The notes below the pieces were generated by a model. The model did no database searches, was not told the origin of the DNA, and saw nothing but the letters and a program-made list of their open reading frames with translations. The translations under genes were made by a program, and so were the position numbers. Positions 1-7,135 of a DNA stretch of 64,000 nucleotides are shown one piece after another (positions within the stretch are counted from its first letter, which is position 1; each line of letters begins with the position of its first letter). Source of the DNA: Bdellovibrionia bacterium (lineage in GTDB: Bacteria; Bdellovibrionota; Bdellovibrionia; Bdellovibrionales; JAGQZY01). The stretch covers positions 256,740 through 320,739 of the forward strand of contig JAUICP010000006.1 in NCBI GenBank assembly GCA_030427805.1, written 5' to 3'.

Positions 1-1242
1 GACAATATCGCCTACGGGCTTGAAATCGCCATCGATAATAAATTTCGGCTTTATCACAACCGTATTAATCGTTCCCATTTTAGTTTTCAGCTTTTCTTTT
101 CGAAGAACCTGAGCGGTCATCTCGATATTCTCACCTCTATGACCGACAAGGACTTTTAAGTTTTTACCAGGCTTTAGAGTAAATGACCTTAGGTAAAAGG
201 GAGCACTAAAAACATTCTGGGCCCATGGTATGAGGTCCCATTCGTAGTTCTTCTCCTGTTTTCCCTTTTTCTTATCGATCTTCCGTTCCCAAGTATAAGC
301 CTTATAGTTTTTCCAATCGAATAAAGCTTTATTTTCGCCAACCTTATTTGTTTCATCCATTCGAATCACATAGTTAAAGGGAACCATCCTCTCATAATCA
401 ATAAAGGTCTCAGCGTAGTCTTCGACTTTGTAAAACAATGAGAACGTCGAACTCGATTTAATCGTCATGCGAAAGTGATAGGCCTTTCGGCCATTTACTT
501 TTTTAAAAGGCAAAGTTTCCATAGTCATGTAGCCGGCTGTTACACCAAAATAGCTAATTTCTAGTTTCACCTTTTCGTTAATTCGATAGGGGTCGTTAAT
601 CGGCCTCCTGTGAGAGAAGTTTTCGGTATCCTCATAATTGGGCCATCGCTTCTTCAACGGAAATTCGAGAAGAGGCCCCGGTGGCCACTCTATATCAAAA
701 GTGACCTTCTTCTTTTTATCTTCCTCTTTACTTTCAGATATCTTTTCGTCACCCTCTGATGGCTTCTTATCCTTAGGCTCGACCTGGTCTTTTTTGACCT
801 GCTTCTTCTTTGCTTCTTCAGCCTTTTTTTTCTTGGCGGCTTCTGCTGCTTTCTTTGCCTCGGCTGCTCTCTTCGCTTCAGCTGCTTTCTTTTTCTTTAG
901 GGCTTCGGCCGCCTTCTTTGCCGCCTCTGCCTTTTTCTTTTTGAGGGCTTCGGCGGCCTTCTTCGCAGCGGCAGCTTTCTTCTTTTTTTCTGCTTCAGTT
1001 TCTTTAGGAGATGTCTTTTTTTCGTCTCCTTTTTTATCGTCTCCCTGATCAGTATCTTTTTTGTCTTTTTGGTCGATACTCTGGGGTGTCTGTGGAGTCT
1101 CAGCCTCTATCGTCAGAAGGTCTTCATATTGCTTATTACTTCGGATTTCTTTGAGCTCCGCCTCTTTGACCTCAATAGCCGCACAAGAAATCAATAGCAT
1201 TGAAAAGCATAGATAGAATAGAAGGCGCGCCCTAAGAAAAAT
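1..1242 (-). CDS. DUF3108-type lipoprotein with Lys/Ala-rich linker (3' end cut by window edge)
   Basis: The reading frame is open on the minus strand to base 1, so the C-terminus lies outside the window. The first residues form a short hydrophobic segment ending in the lipobox LISC. A long Lys/Ala/Glu-rich TolA-like stretch follows (about bases 780-1070), then a beta-rich region whose motifs (KLEISYFGVTAGYM, PFYLRSFTLKPG) resemble DUF3108 periplasmic proteins. The only ATG before the lipobox (1198-1200) leaves just MLLISC, too short for a signal peptide. A better fit is ATT at 1240-1242, eight bases after GGAG and giving a normal signal peptide; CTG at 1270-1272, overlapping the upstream stop, is another option. 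It is the last visible gene of the lpx run. The function is unknown; an envelope role is inferred. Confidence 0.7.
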   Translation of the reverse strand, partial: MFLRARLLFYLCFSMLLISCAAIEVKEAELKEIRSNKQYEDLLTIEAETPQTPQSIDQKDKKDTDQGDDKKGDEKKTSPKETEAEKKKKAAAAKKAAEALKKKKAEAAKKAAEALKKKKAAEAKRAAEAKKAAEAAKKKKAEEAKKKQVKKDQVEPKDKKPSEGDEKISESKEEDKKKKVTFDIEWPPGPLLEFPLKKRWPNYEDTENFSHRRPINDPYRINEKVKLEISYFGVTAGYMTMETLPFKKVNGRKAYHFRMTIKSSSTFSLFYKVEDYAETFIDYERMVPFNYVIRMDETNKVGENKALFDWKNYKAYTWERKIDKKKGKQEKNYEWDLIPWAQNVFSAPFYLRSFTLKPGKNLKVLVGHRGENIEMTAQVLRKEKLKTKMGTINTVVIKPKFIIDGDFKPVGDIV

Positions 1243-1268
1243 AATAATCTCTCCATTTACTATTAAAA

Positions 1269-2144
1269 TCAGTCCCTAAAGACTTTCCATCGCTTGTGGA
1301 TCCACATCCATTGCTCTGGATACATCCTTACCACCTTTTCAATATGGTTGGTGTATTCTTGAGTCATATGCTGAATCGACATTGGTCGAGTCTCTTTAGA
1401 CTCAAAAGGGATTTCAGGTTCAATAATAACATGGGTTTTATAATTTTCGTCACGAAAAACATAGGACAACACTACCGGAGCATGGGACCTTTCGGCTAGG
1501 GTCGCCAGACCAGCGGCAGTTCCAGTTTCATGGCCAAAAAACTGGGTTCGAACTCCTACCGGCGGGCCCATAAATTGATCGAGTACAAATGCAACGACCG
1601 CATTTGACTTTAATGCCTTTAGAACTTGAAAACTGGATTTTTCAGGGGCAATAAAGCGAGTACCGTGCTGCCCTCGAACTCGAAACCAATAATCATTGAG
1701 CCACTTAGATTTGAAAAGTTTCGAAATCACATAAAGATCAACTCCACTGAGGGAGAGCCCCATGGCCCCCATATCAGGGTTGGATAAATGAAGAGTCAGT
1801 AAAAAAGCACCCTTTTCTTTTTTCAATGATTCTCGGAGGTTTTCAAGCCCTTCGATATGAATATAAGAATCCATCCATGATTTTCGAAAGTGCGGAAAAA
1901 TACATAATTCGATGATGGTCAATCCCATGTGGTGGAGCGAGCGCCGTGCAATTTGTGTCTTTTCTTTTTCGGAGAGATCGGGAAAAGCTCGAGCCACGTT
2001 GTCGATGGCGACCTTTCTACGGATTCTCAAAATATCAAACCAAAGGGTTCCGAGAAGAAAGCCCAAAAAAACCTGGAATCTTCGAGGAGAATGACTAATT
2101 AGAAAACTAAAGATCCAAAATGGAATTCGAAATAGGTAGGTCAT
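1269..2144 (-). CDS. Lipid A biosynthesis acyltransferase (LpxL/HtrB family)
   Basis: About 291 residues, typical of LpxL/LpxM late acyltransferases, which add secondary acyl chains to lipid A at the inner face of the inner membrane. An N-terminal hydrophobic anchor (IPFWIFSFLI) precedes the catalytic HX4D motif seen as HLSNPD (about residues 119-124), with the family-typical DQFMGPP further on. A TTG at 2156 is also possible, but the ATG at 2144 is the conventional start. Its 5' end overlaps lpxK by 38 bases, indicating translational coupling. Which acyl position or donor it uses cannot be told from sequence. Confidence 0.9.
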   Translation of the reverse strand: MTYLFRIPFWIFSFLISHSPRRFQVFLGFLLGTLWFDILRIRRKVAIDNVARAFPDLSEKEKTQIARRSLHHMGLTIIELCIFPHFRKSWMDSYIHIEGLENLRESLKKEKGAFLLTLHLSNPDMGAMGLSLSGVDLYVISKLFKSKWLNDYWFRVRGQHGTRFIAPEKSSFQVLKALKSNAVVAFVLDQFMGPPVGVRTQFFGHETGTAAGLATLAERSHAPVVLSYVFRDENYKTHVIIEPEIPFESKETRPMSIQHMTQEYTNHIEKVVRMYPEQWMWIHKRWKVFRD

Positions 2145-3195
2145 TACTCTTTGCAAAGCCTTTGAAAAGTTCTGTTAGAGGGGACCGAGGATAAAGTTTT
2201 ACCGAGGCGACTAGGACCTCAAGATCTTTCGGTTCCCACTTGAGTAGTTTAACAATATCTTTTTCAGTGACAACGATTTTACGAATACCAAGAGCCTGAC
2301 ATTCACTCTCAATTCGTCGCAAATCTCGGTCCGTATAGTAATAATGATCCTTGAACGCAAAACTTTTGGCGACGACAAGTCCCATCTCGACCAAACTCTG
2401 CTGATAGGTATCTGGGCGAGCAATCGCACAGAGACTCGCTAATTTTTCAGATTTAAGTTTTTCAAGGTCCTCCGGCATCCACGCGCCAATTTCGCCCTTA
2501 TGACTTTCTGAAAATCGGCAAATTTCAGCAATCTTAAAATCAAAGACGTAAATCGGTGGAGTATCCATCTCATACTCCTTGATTCTCTCGAGAACAAACT
2601 TCATAACCCTTTGTAAGTGAAGATCGTCACACCAATTGGCTTTCGTGATAAAAATAATGTCAGCTCGTTCAACGGCCTGAAAAGACTCTCTCGCTCTTCC
2701 CGAAGGAAGAAGTTCGTAATTATTCAAATCTTCAGTCGCATCAATAAGGAGAACGTTGAGATCCCTTTGCAGTTTCAGGTGTTGATAGGCATCGTCTGCA
2801 ATAATGAGATCGACCTCATCTTCTGCCAAGAGACTCTCGCAGGCTTTAACTCGATCCTTGCCCAAATAAACTGGAGTCAGGGGGTTCTTCATAGAGAGTA
2901 AAAGTGGTTCATCACCAAATCGTTTTGGGTTTTTACTACTGGGGTCCACTTTTACAACGCCTTTATAATCTCCCTTGTAACCACGACTCACAATTCCAGC
3001 TTTGAGGCCGTACTCTCTAAATTCGTTTACAAGAAAATCCACTACTGGCGTCTTTCCTGTTCCCCCTGCTGTAATATTACCCACCGAAACCACAGGAATA
3101 TTGACCTTCTGAGATCCGAGAACTCCATCCTTATAAAGCCCTGATCTCAGGTCAGTTAACCCCTTGTATATGTGAGACAAAAAACTCGTTATCAT
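2107..3195 (-). CDS. lpxK: Tetraacyldisaccharide 4'-kinase
   Basis: LpxK phosphorylates the 4' position of the lipid A disaccharide precursor at the cytoplasmic face of the inner membrane. The 362-residue product has the family P-loop in GNITAGGTGKTP (residues 39-50), the following SRGY motif, and DDAYQH in mid-protein. Its ATG directly abuts the lpxB stop (TAA at 3196-3198), so the genes are co-transcribed. Bdellovibrio lipid A is reported to carry mannose in place of phosphates, so an intact-looking lpxK suggests phosphorylation still occurs as an intermediate step, if the host is a relative. Confidence 0.95.
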   Translation of the reverse strand: MITSFLSHIYKGLTDLRSGLYKDGVLGSQKVNIPVVSVGNITAGGTGKTPVVDFLVNEFREYGLKAGIVSRGYKGDYKGVVKVDPSSKNPKRFGDEPLLLSMKNPLTPVYLGKDRVKACESLLAEDEVDLIIADDAYQHLKLQRDLNVLLIDATEDLNNYELLPSGRARESFQAVERADIIFITKANWCDDLHLQRVMKFVLERIKEYEMDTPPIYVFDFKIAEICRFSESHKGEIGAWMPEDLEKLKSEKLASLCAIARPDTYQQSLVEMGLVVAKSFAFKDHYYYTDRDLRRIESECQALGIRKIVVTEKDIVKLLKWEPKDLEVLVASVKLYPRSPLTELFKGFAKSNDLPISNSILDL

Positions 3196-4356
3196 TTAAA
3201 AATAATCTCTCTTCAGACTCTCGTAGACCCGTTTCATCGCCCCTTTTGACCCAAGCCGAGGTCTTAACCCTTTTAACTTTGATTTTAAAGAGTCACGATA
3301 GGGCTCATCATCAAGTATCTTTGCAATCTGAGAGCTCAACTCTTCAACACTAGCTTCTTTTTGAAAGCGCTCTGGAAGTGCCTCTTCTCCGAGAATTAAG
3401 TTTGGAAGACCGAAGTACTTAACTTTATTCACCAACTTTTTAGCGATATAAGCCGTCAGCCGGTTCATCTTATACATTATAACCATTGGTTTTTCTAAAA
3501 GGCCCACCATGAGTGTGGCTGTTCCCGAAGCACAAAGTAGAACATCCGCAATAGCAATCATTTCTAAAGGGTCCTCTTTAACGATTCTAACGGGAGCATT
3601 GAGTTCATCAATTCGACTCTCAATAAGTTCATCGTCTAAACTCGGCGCCAACAATAAAACAATCTGTAGGTAAGGGTATTTTTCTGATAGATTCTTTGCC
3701 ACTTTTAGTTGCGTATCCAAGTGAAAAGAAATCTCAGAGTTTCGACTCCCTGGCATGAGTCCCAAAACCATAGACTCATTGTTTAAATTTTGCTTCTTTC
3801 TGAATTGAGCCATCTGATTCTTATCGAAATACTTATCATCTAATTCGTCGAGAAGGGGATGTCCTACAAAGTCAACGGCCACCCCATGGCTCTGATAAAA
3901 TCCCTCTTCAAATGGAAAGAGTACCAGCATCTTGGCAATGTTTTTTTGAATCTCTTTGATTCGACCCGTTCTCCACGCCCAGAGCTGAGGGGAAATAAAA
4001 TAAACGACGGGTATTCCCATTTTTTTTAATTTTTTCGCCAGTCTTAAGTTGAAGTCAGGATAATCGAGCAAGAGAGCGCACTTTGGCGGGTTCTTTTCAC
4101 ACCTTTCGAGGATGCCATTAAAAGTCTCACGTATTTGCCCAAAATGCTTCAAGACCTCGACGAGTCCTACGACAGCTAACTCTTCACTACGACCTAAACA
4201 CTGAAAACCCAGGTCCTCCATGGCTCTACTGCCAATGCCAAAGCACTCAATATCTTCGGACTGTTCCTTGAAAATTTCTAGAAGTCGCTGACCATAAAGA
4301 GCGCTGGAAGCCTCTGCAGCGACAATTAGGAGACTAGAGCCGTCTTTGGATGTCAT
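3196..4356 (-). CDS. lpxB: Lipid-A-disaccharide synthase
   Basis: LpxB (GT19) condenses lipid X with UDP-diacyl-glucosamine to form the lipid A disaccharide on the inner membrane. Family landmarks are the N-terminal AAEASSALYG (usually AGEXSGD), the central PQLWAWR, LMPGSRNSEI, and CASGTATL near the C-terminus. The ATG at 4356 is chosen over a TTG at 4374 because a GGAAG Shine-Dalgarno lies eight bases before it; the length is then 386 residues, close to the E. coli enzyme. The start overlaps the oxidoreductase upstream by 23 bases. AAEAS replaces the usual GEXSGD, a modest divergence near the donor site. Confidence 0.95.
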   Translation of the reverse strand: MTSKDGSSLLIVAAEASSALYGQRLLEIFKEQSEDIECFGIGSRAMEDLGFQCLGRSEELAVVGLVEVLKHFGQIRETFNGILERCEKNPPKCALLLDYPDFNLRLAKKLKKMGIPVVYFISPQLWAWRTGRIKEIQKNIAKMLVLFPFEEGFYQSHGVAVDFVGHPLLDELDDKYFDKNQMAQFRKKQNLNNESMVLGLMPGSRNSEISFHLDTQLKVAKNLSEKYPYLQIVLLLAPSLDDELIESRIDELNAPVRIVKEDPLEMIAIADVLLCASGTATLMVGLLEKPMVIMYKMNRLTAYIAKKLVNKVKYFGLPNLILGEEALPERFQKEASVEELSSQIAKILDDEPYRDSLKSKLKGLRPRLGSKGAMKRVYESLKRDYF

Positions 4357-5293
4357 TTCGAATGGCTTCCGCAAGTTTTAGCGCCTTCAATCCATCTTCA
4401 CCTGACACGACACATTCCGTATCTTCGAGAATAGATCTGGCAAAGGACTGAGTTTCATCGAGAAGAGCATCACCCTTTTCTAAATTCCACGCCTCAAACT
4501 CAAGCGGAAGGTTTTCTTCGTCGAGCTCTTCACCTCGAAAAACCCAATCTCCTGTTTTAGTAGTTAGGTTGAGTTCTCCAGAGCCAAAATCAATCGATAG
4601 ATACTGGGATGACTGAAAAACTCGGAACTTTCTCGTTGCCGATTGAGAAACACGGCTTGCTGTGACGTTCGCTACTGTACCGCTTTTAAATTCGATTCGA
4701 GCGTTGGCAATATCAACCATCTCCGTTAACACCGGAGTTCCCACGGCACTCACCGATTCGATCTCAGAATCTACTAGGGATAAAATCACATCGAGATCAT
4801 GGATCATCAAATCCAGCACAACATCGACATCAACCCCTCGAGGCTTGAACGGCGCTAGTCGATGACACTCGATAAACAAAGGTTTATTGAGTTTTTCTTG
4901 GGCCGAACTCAAGGCTTTATTAAACCTTTCAACGTGGCCGACCTGCAGCTTTAAAGAGTTCTTCTTAGCAATCTCTACGAGCTCTTCCCCTTGAGGAACC
5001 GTCGTCGTCATGGGTTTTTCAACGTGAACATGAATGCCATTTTCTAGAAAGAACTTTGCAATTTCATAGTGAGTTTGTGTCGTTGAGGCTACTGTAACAG
5101 CATCAACCTGCCCGACGAGTTCTTTGTAATTATCGAAAGCTTTACAAGATAACTCGGTGGCCACTTCTTTAGCTCGATCGAGGTTATTATCACAAACACC
5201 TACCAAATCGATCTCTTCTAGCTTTGCATATTTTTGGGCGTGGAAACGACCGAGATAGCCGACTCCAACTACGGCCCCTCTCAACTTTTTCAT
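4334..5293 (-). CDS. Gfo/Idh/MocA oxidoreductase, GnnA-like, in lpx cluster
   Basis: This 319-residue protein opens with a Rossmann dinucleotide motif (VGVGYLGRFHAQ) and has the Gfo/Idh/MocA signature EKPMTTT around residue 94. Its position between lpxA and lpxB matches gnnA of Acidithiobacillus ferrooxidans, whose product oxidises the 3-OH of UDP-GlcNAc so that the aminotransferase GnnB can make UDP-GlcNAc3N for amide-linked lipid A. Bdellovibrio lipid A is reported to contain diaminoglucose, which fits. No GnnB-like transaminase is adjacent, so the assignment rests on context. The ATG overlaps the lpxA stop (ATGA). An unrelated sugar dehydrogenase is the alternative. Confidence 0.75.
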   Translation of the reverse strand: MKKLRGAVVGVGYLGRFHAQKYAKLEEIDLVGVCDNNLDRAKEVATELSCKAFDNYKELVGQVDAVTVASTTQTHYEIAKFFLENGIHVHVEKPMTTTVPQGEELVEIAKKNSLKLQVGHVERFNKALSSAQEKLNKPLFIECHRLAPFKPRGVDVDVVLDLMIHDLDVILSLVDSEIESVSAVGTPVLTEMVDIANARIEFKSGTVANVTASRVSQSATRKFRVFQSSQYLSIDFGSGELNLTTKTGDWVFRGEELDEENLPLEFEAWNLEKGDALLDETQSFARSILEDTECVVSGEDGLKALKLAEAIRNDIQRRL

Positions 5294-6075
5294 CGCGCTA
5301 ATCCTCTTTCAGAAGTTTTAATGAAATCCACAAAAGTCGCGATCGACTTTGAAGGTGGACACTCCTGTTCAATTTTGGAGAGAACTTCTTCAAGGGTCAA
5401 ATTACCCTTTGTTAAGAATCGAACAGCTCTTCGAACGGCATCGATTTCTTCTTTATCAATTCCAGCTCGTTCCATACCGATCTGATTAGCAGCCCTCATT
5501 ACAGCGTACTTGCCCTGGGCAATTGTAAATGGAGCAACGTCTTTATTAACCGTACTATCTCCCGCAATATAGGCATGCTCACCAAGGCGTACAAATTGAT
5601 TCACACAAACGACTCCGCCAATTTTTACATCGTCGCTTATTTTTACATGACCCGCCAGTTGGCAAGAGTTAGCAAGCACCACTCGATCTCCAAGGGCGCA
5701 GTCGTGAGCCACGTGGCTGTATGCCATGATCAGGTTACCATTACCGATTCGTGTTATTCCCTTTTCTTTGAAGGTTCCACAATTTAGGGTCGCACACTCA
5801 CGAATCTCATTATTATCACCAATAACGAGTTCCGTAGGATCCCCTTTATAACTCAAATCTTGAGGAGGCCCTCCGACAACTGAGCCAGGACTCATTCGAT
5901 TATTTTTACCGATAGTCACTTTTCCGAATTCATTACCGACGCTCACATGGGATTCGAGGCGAGTGCCTGAGTCGATTTTCACTTTACCAGTGATGACACA
6001 AAAGGGACCAACATACACATCATCGGCTAATTCAGCTTCTTTAGAGATCACACTGGAAGAGTGAACCTGGGCCAT
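5290..6075 (-). CDS. lpxA: UDP-N-acetylglucosamine (or GlcNAc3N) acyltransferase
   Basis: LpxA transfers a 3-hydroxyacyl chain from ACP to the UDP-sugar, the first step of lipid A synthesis. The 261-residue protein shows the hexapeptide-repeat left-handed beta-helix through about residue 180, followed by a helical tail. The catalytic His is in HVAHDC (His124), and Gly172 aligns with the E. coli acyl-chain ruler Gly173. Two E. coli active-site-region histidines are Asn here: H99 (TIHRGT becomes TLNCGT) and H160 (VHQF becomes VNQF). With the GnnA-like neighbour, this may reflect use of a 3-amino acceptor; that is inference. The ATG at 6075 has a GAGAGG site six bases upstream, preferred to the TTG at 6078. 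Confidence 0.96.
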   Translation of the reverse strand: MAQVHSSSVISKEAELADDVYVGPFCVITGKVKIDSGTRLESHVSVGNEFGKVTIGKNNRMSPGSVVGGPPQDLSYKGDPTELVIGDNNEIRECATLNCGTFKEKGITRIGNGNLIMAYSHVAHDCALGDRVVLANSCQLAGHVKISDDVKIGGVVCVNQFVRLGEHAYIAGDSTVNKDVAPFTIAQGKYAVMRAANQIGMERAGIDKEEIDAVRRAVRFLTKGNLTLEEVLSKIEQECPPSKSIATFVDFIKTSERGLAR

Positions 6076-6090
6076 CAAAATCCTCTCAAA

Positions 6091-6576
6091 CTAATTACTT
6101 TTCTCTTTGCCACCAGGAAAAACTCGAGCCATCAGTTCAGCTTCAGAGACAAGCTTGCCTTTGACATAAATTTCACCTTTGGCTGAAAACATCATTCCTC
6201 GGTCCTTGACTATTTCAGCAACAATTTCAAGGGTATCGCCGGGTACAACCGGCTGGCGAAAACGAGCCTTATCGCAAGCGACAATTGCCACATCAAAAGA
6301 GCCGTCGCCCTCAATAATCGCACCGAGAGCGGCCGCTTGAGCCATTGTCTCTAATTGCAAAACTCCGGGCATAACTTTCCAACTCGGAAAATGTCCTTGA
6401 AAAAAAGGTTCATTGACCGTCACGTTTTTAATGGCGCGGATCTTACGCCCGAGTCTCTTTTTTGGATCGGGCCCAGGAAGGATTTCGTCAACTCGATCAA
6501 CTAACAAAAAAGGATATCGATGGGGTAAGATTGATTCGATATCCTCACAAGTCATTACTGGCTCTTGAGATTCCAT
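6091..6576 (-). CDS. fabZ: 3-hydroxyacyl-[ACP] dehydratase
   Basis: FabZ dehydrates 3-hydroxyacyl-ACP in fatty acid elongation and competes with LpxA for that substrate, so the two genes commonly sit together. The 161-residue hot-dog-fold protein has HRYPFLLVDRV, catalytic His62 in FQGHFP, and the helix glutamate Glu76 in LQLETMAQ. It lies 15 bases before lpxA and 27 bases after the Skp gene. lpxD, often present between skp and fabZ in other genomes, is missing here. Confidence 0.96.
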   Translation of the reverse strand: MESQEPVMTCEDIESILPHRYPFLLVDRVDEILPGPDPKKRLGRKIRAIKNVTVNEPFFQGHFPSWKVMPGVLQLETMAQAAALGAIIEGDGSFDVAIVACDKARFRQPVVPGDTLEIVAEIVKDRGMMFSAKGEIYVKGKLVSEAELMARVFPGGKEKSN

Positions 6577-6603
6577 AAAATGTACCTAACTATAAAGTAA
6601 ATA

Positions 6604-7119
6604 CTACTTCATCTTTTCGTATTTTTTGATGACGTCACTAGTAAGGTCTACTTCGTCAGAGGCCCATAAAACAGTCTGGAAGTTTCTATTTTGATTGAGG
6701 ACCATAGTCACTTTCTTTTCTGTGGCCACTTCCTTAACTGCTTTCTGCAATTTTTCTACAATGGGGCGAGTGAGTTCTTGCTCGCGCTTTCTGATATTCT
6801 GCTCAGACTGCTGAACCATCTGACGGAACTTAAGAATTTCTTGCTGGAGTTCAGCACCTTTTCTTTGCTTCACGTCTTCAGAAAGAACCAACTTCTTTTT
6901 CTCAAAGTCCTCTGTCATTTTCTTGAGATCTTTTTCTTTCGACTCTAACTCTTTCTTTTTAGCCTTAAATTCTTTTTCTAGTTCGGTCCGAGCTTTTTTT
7001 CCGGTACTTGTCCCTTCAATCGCTTTCTGCAAATCAACGAAACCAACTTTCAACTCTGCATGGGCACTGAAACTAAAAAAGCCAACAGACAACATTACTA
7101 AAAGGGCTAATTTCTTCAT
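6604..7119 (-). CDS. Periplasmic chaperone, Skp/OmpH family
   Basis: A 171-residue exported protein with a clear signal peptide (hydrophobic MKKLALLVM... ending SAHA) followed by KVGFVDLQKA, the standard N-terminus of mature Skp/OmpH. The middle is a long Lys/Glu-rich coiled coil that forms the tentacles holding unfolded outer-membrane proteins. The start at 7119 is fixed by AGGAG nine bases upstream and by the signal peptide; a longer frame to 7164 would put 15 extra residues before it. It follows bamA by 16 bases, the usual bamA-skp order. Confidence 0.93.
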   Translation of the reverse strand: MKKLALLVMLSVGFFSFSAHAELKVGFVDLQKAIEGTSTGKKARTELEKEFKAKKKELESKEKDLKKMTEDFEKKKLVLSEDVKQRKGAELQQEILKFRQMVQQSEQNIRKREQELTRPIVEKLQKAVKEVATEKKVTMVLNQNRNFQTVLWASDEVDLTSDVIKKYEKMK

Positions 7120-7135
7120 AGCTTTCTCCTCTGTA

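Noticed and set aside
638..1048. Plus-strand frame rich in Phe/Ala/Ser that looks like a membrane protein
   Set aside because: It is the antisense of the Lys/Ala/Glu-rich linker of the minus-strand DUF3108 lipoprotein; the composition mirrors it exactly.
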